Assembly: GCA_014649555.1 (NCBI GenBank) | Contig: BMTG01000001.1 | Location: 930,001 to 994,000, forward strand | Direction of reading: 5' to 3' | DNA from: Streptomyces globisporus | GTDB taxonomy: Bacteria; Actinomycetota; Actinomycetes; Streptomycetales; Streptomycetaceae | DNA: 64,000 bases | Translations under genes and position numbers: made by a program | Notes under the pieces: generated by a model | What the model was told of the DNA's origin: nothing | Seen by the model: only the letters and a program-made list of their open reading frames with translations | Database searches by the model: none | In this document: in pieces, positions 63,278 through 64,000 of the stretch | Layout of the letters: every line of letters begins with the position of its first letter | How positions within the stretch are numbered: position 1 is the stretch's first letter

Positions 63278-64000
63278 CTACGGCACCAGAGAGTGTCCGG
63301 AAAGGCCGAGGAAGAAGTCCCGGACGTCCTCGGCCAGCAGCTCCGGCACCTCCATCGCGGCGAAGTGGCCGCCCCGGTCGAACTCCGACCAGTGCCTGAT
63401 GTCGTACAGCCGCTCGGCCAGCGGCCGCACCGACTGCGTGATGTCGTGGGCGAACACCGCCACGCCGAGCGGCACCGGACACGGCTCGTTCCGCCGGGTC
63501 GACTCCCGGTGCAGCCGTGCCGAGGAGGCCGCGGTGGCGGTGAGCCAGTACAGCGATACGTCGGTGAGCACGCGCTCGTCGTCGACCGGCGTACGGGGAT
63601 CCGTCCACCGGGCGAAGCGCTCGGCGATCCAGGCGAGTTGGCCGACGGGTGAGTCCGTCAGGGCGTAGCCGATGGTCTGCGGGGTGGTGGCCTGCAGGGC
63701 CTGGTACGGCGGCCGGTTCGCCATCAGCCGCCGGACCGTGTCCAGCCGGGCCCGGTCCTGCTCCGACAGGTCGAGCCCGGCTTCCGGATCCGGCCGGGTC
63801 GGCAGGTAGTTGACGTGCACCCCGACCACCCGTTCCGGGGCCACCGCACCGAGCGCCGTCGAGATGCCCGAGCCGAAGTCACCGCCCTGCGCGCCGTATC
63901 GCTCGTACCCGAGACGGCGCATCAGCTCGGCCCAGGCCCGCGCGACCCGGCCGACGTCCCAGCCGCGCTCATGGGTCGGCCCGGAGAATCCGTAGCCCGG
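63278..64000 (-). CDS. Epoxide hydrolase family protein (partial, runs off the right edge)
   Basis: The C-terminal 240 residues are present; the N-terminal part lies beyond base 64000. The visible part begins PGYGFSGPTHERGWDVGRVARAW, matching the region after the EHN domain. GAQGGDFGSGIS holds the nucleophile aspartate, VHVNYLPTRPDPE follows it, and FDRGGHFAAMEVPELLAEDVRDFF has the catalytic histidine. It belongs to the alpha/beta-hydrolase fold epoxide hydrolases, which open epoxides to diols. It converges with the LLM oxidoreductase gene, leaving only four bases between the stop codons. Confidence 0.9.
   Translation of the reverse strand, partial: PGYGFSGPTHERGWDVGRVARAWAELMRRLGYERYGAQGGDFGSGISTALGAVAPERVVGVHVNYLPTRPDPEAGLDLSEQDRARLDTVRRLMANRPPYQALQATTPQTIGYALTDSPVGQLAWIAERFARWTDPRTPVDDERVLTDVSLYWLTATAASSARLHRESTRRNEPCPVPLGVAVFAHDITQSVRPLAERLYDIRHWSEFDRGGHFAAMEVPELLAEDVRDFFLGLSGHSLVP

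Overview
The window is about 64 kb of very GC-rich actinobacterial chromosome. Gene content and order point to a Streptomyces core region: bldM and whiD stand divergently, next to a ShbA-like sigma factor, guaB, guaB3, glpD, a run of membrane Ser/Thr kinases, groES-groEL1 with CIRCE operators, and the tsaB-rimI-tsaD, tsaE, alr, nnr, acpS, glmS group. From memory, the same order, more spread out, is seen in mycobacteria (guaA, choD, guaB3, guaB2, sigD, whiB3, groEL1, groES, tsaD-rimI-tsaB-tsaE, alr, glmS). So most of the window is an old conserved block with insertions. No rRNA, tRNA, CRISPR array, insertion sequence or phage gene was seen.

Layout. 1-5.3 kb (minus): DoxX-like protein (partial), membrane protein, class II aldolase, methyltransferase, guaA. 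5.4-6.3 kb (plus): chorismate mutase behind a candidate Phe/Tyr leader-peptide attenuator. 6.3-11.7 kb (minus): sortase-type surface protein, ChoD-like GMC oxidoreductase, succinic semialdehyde dehydrogenase. 11.9-21.0 kb (minus): four kinase-like membrane proteins with similar extracellular domains; one is a pseudokinase with a huge disordered insertion. 21.3-30.5 kb: glpD, a nucleotide-sugar dehydrogenase lacking its usual active-site cysteine, a membrane protein, guaB3, guaB, the sigma factor, bldM and whiD.

30.6-41.4 kb looks more accessory: a LysR regulator, a MOSC protein, a PQQ-type propeller protein, a decayed multicopper oxidase, an SDR, and a sugar ABC importer cluster. The importer cluster has a DeoR-HTH/LacI-sensor hybrid regulator, repeated operator-like sites and a 2-hydroxyacid dehydrogenase, but no ATPase gene.

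41.4-58.7 kb returns to core genes: chaperonins, polysaccharide deacetylase, the t6A tRNA-modification genes (tsaD, tsaB, tsaE) with rimI, alanine racemase, NAD(P)HX repair enzyme, holo-ACP synthase and GlmS. A short interruption between tsaB and tsaE carries a catalytically dead-looking L,D-transpeptidase homologue and a small gene behind an iron-box-like palindrome. 58.8-64 kb holds a secreted zinc carboxypeptidase, an ECF42-type sigma factor with its DGPF/YCII partner, an LLM-class oxidoreductase and a partial epoxide hydrolase.

Main biological threads: purine nucleotide synthesis (guaA, guaB, guaB3), developmental control (bldM, whiD, sigma factor), cell-envelope precursor supply (glmS, alr, acpS, aminosugar and envelope enzymes), kinase signalling and proteostasis.
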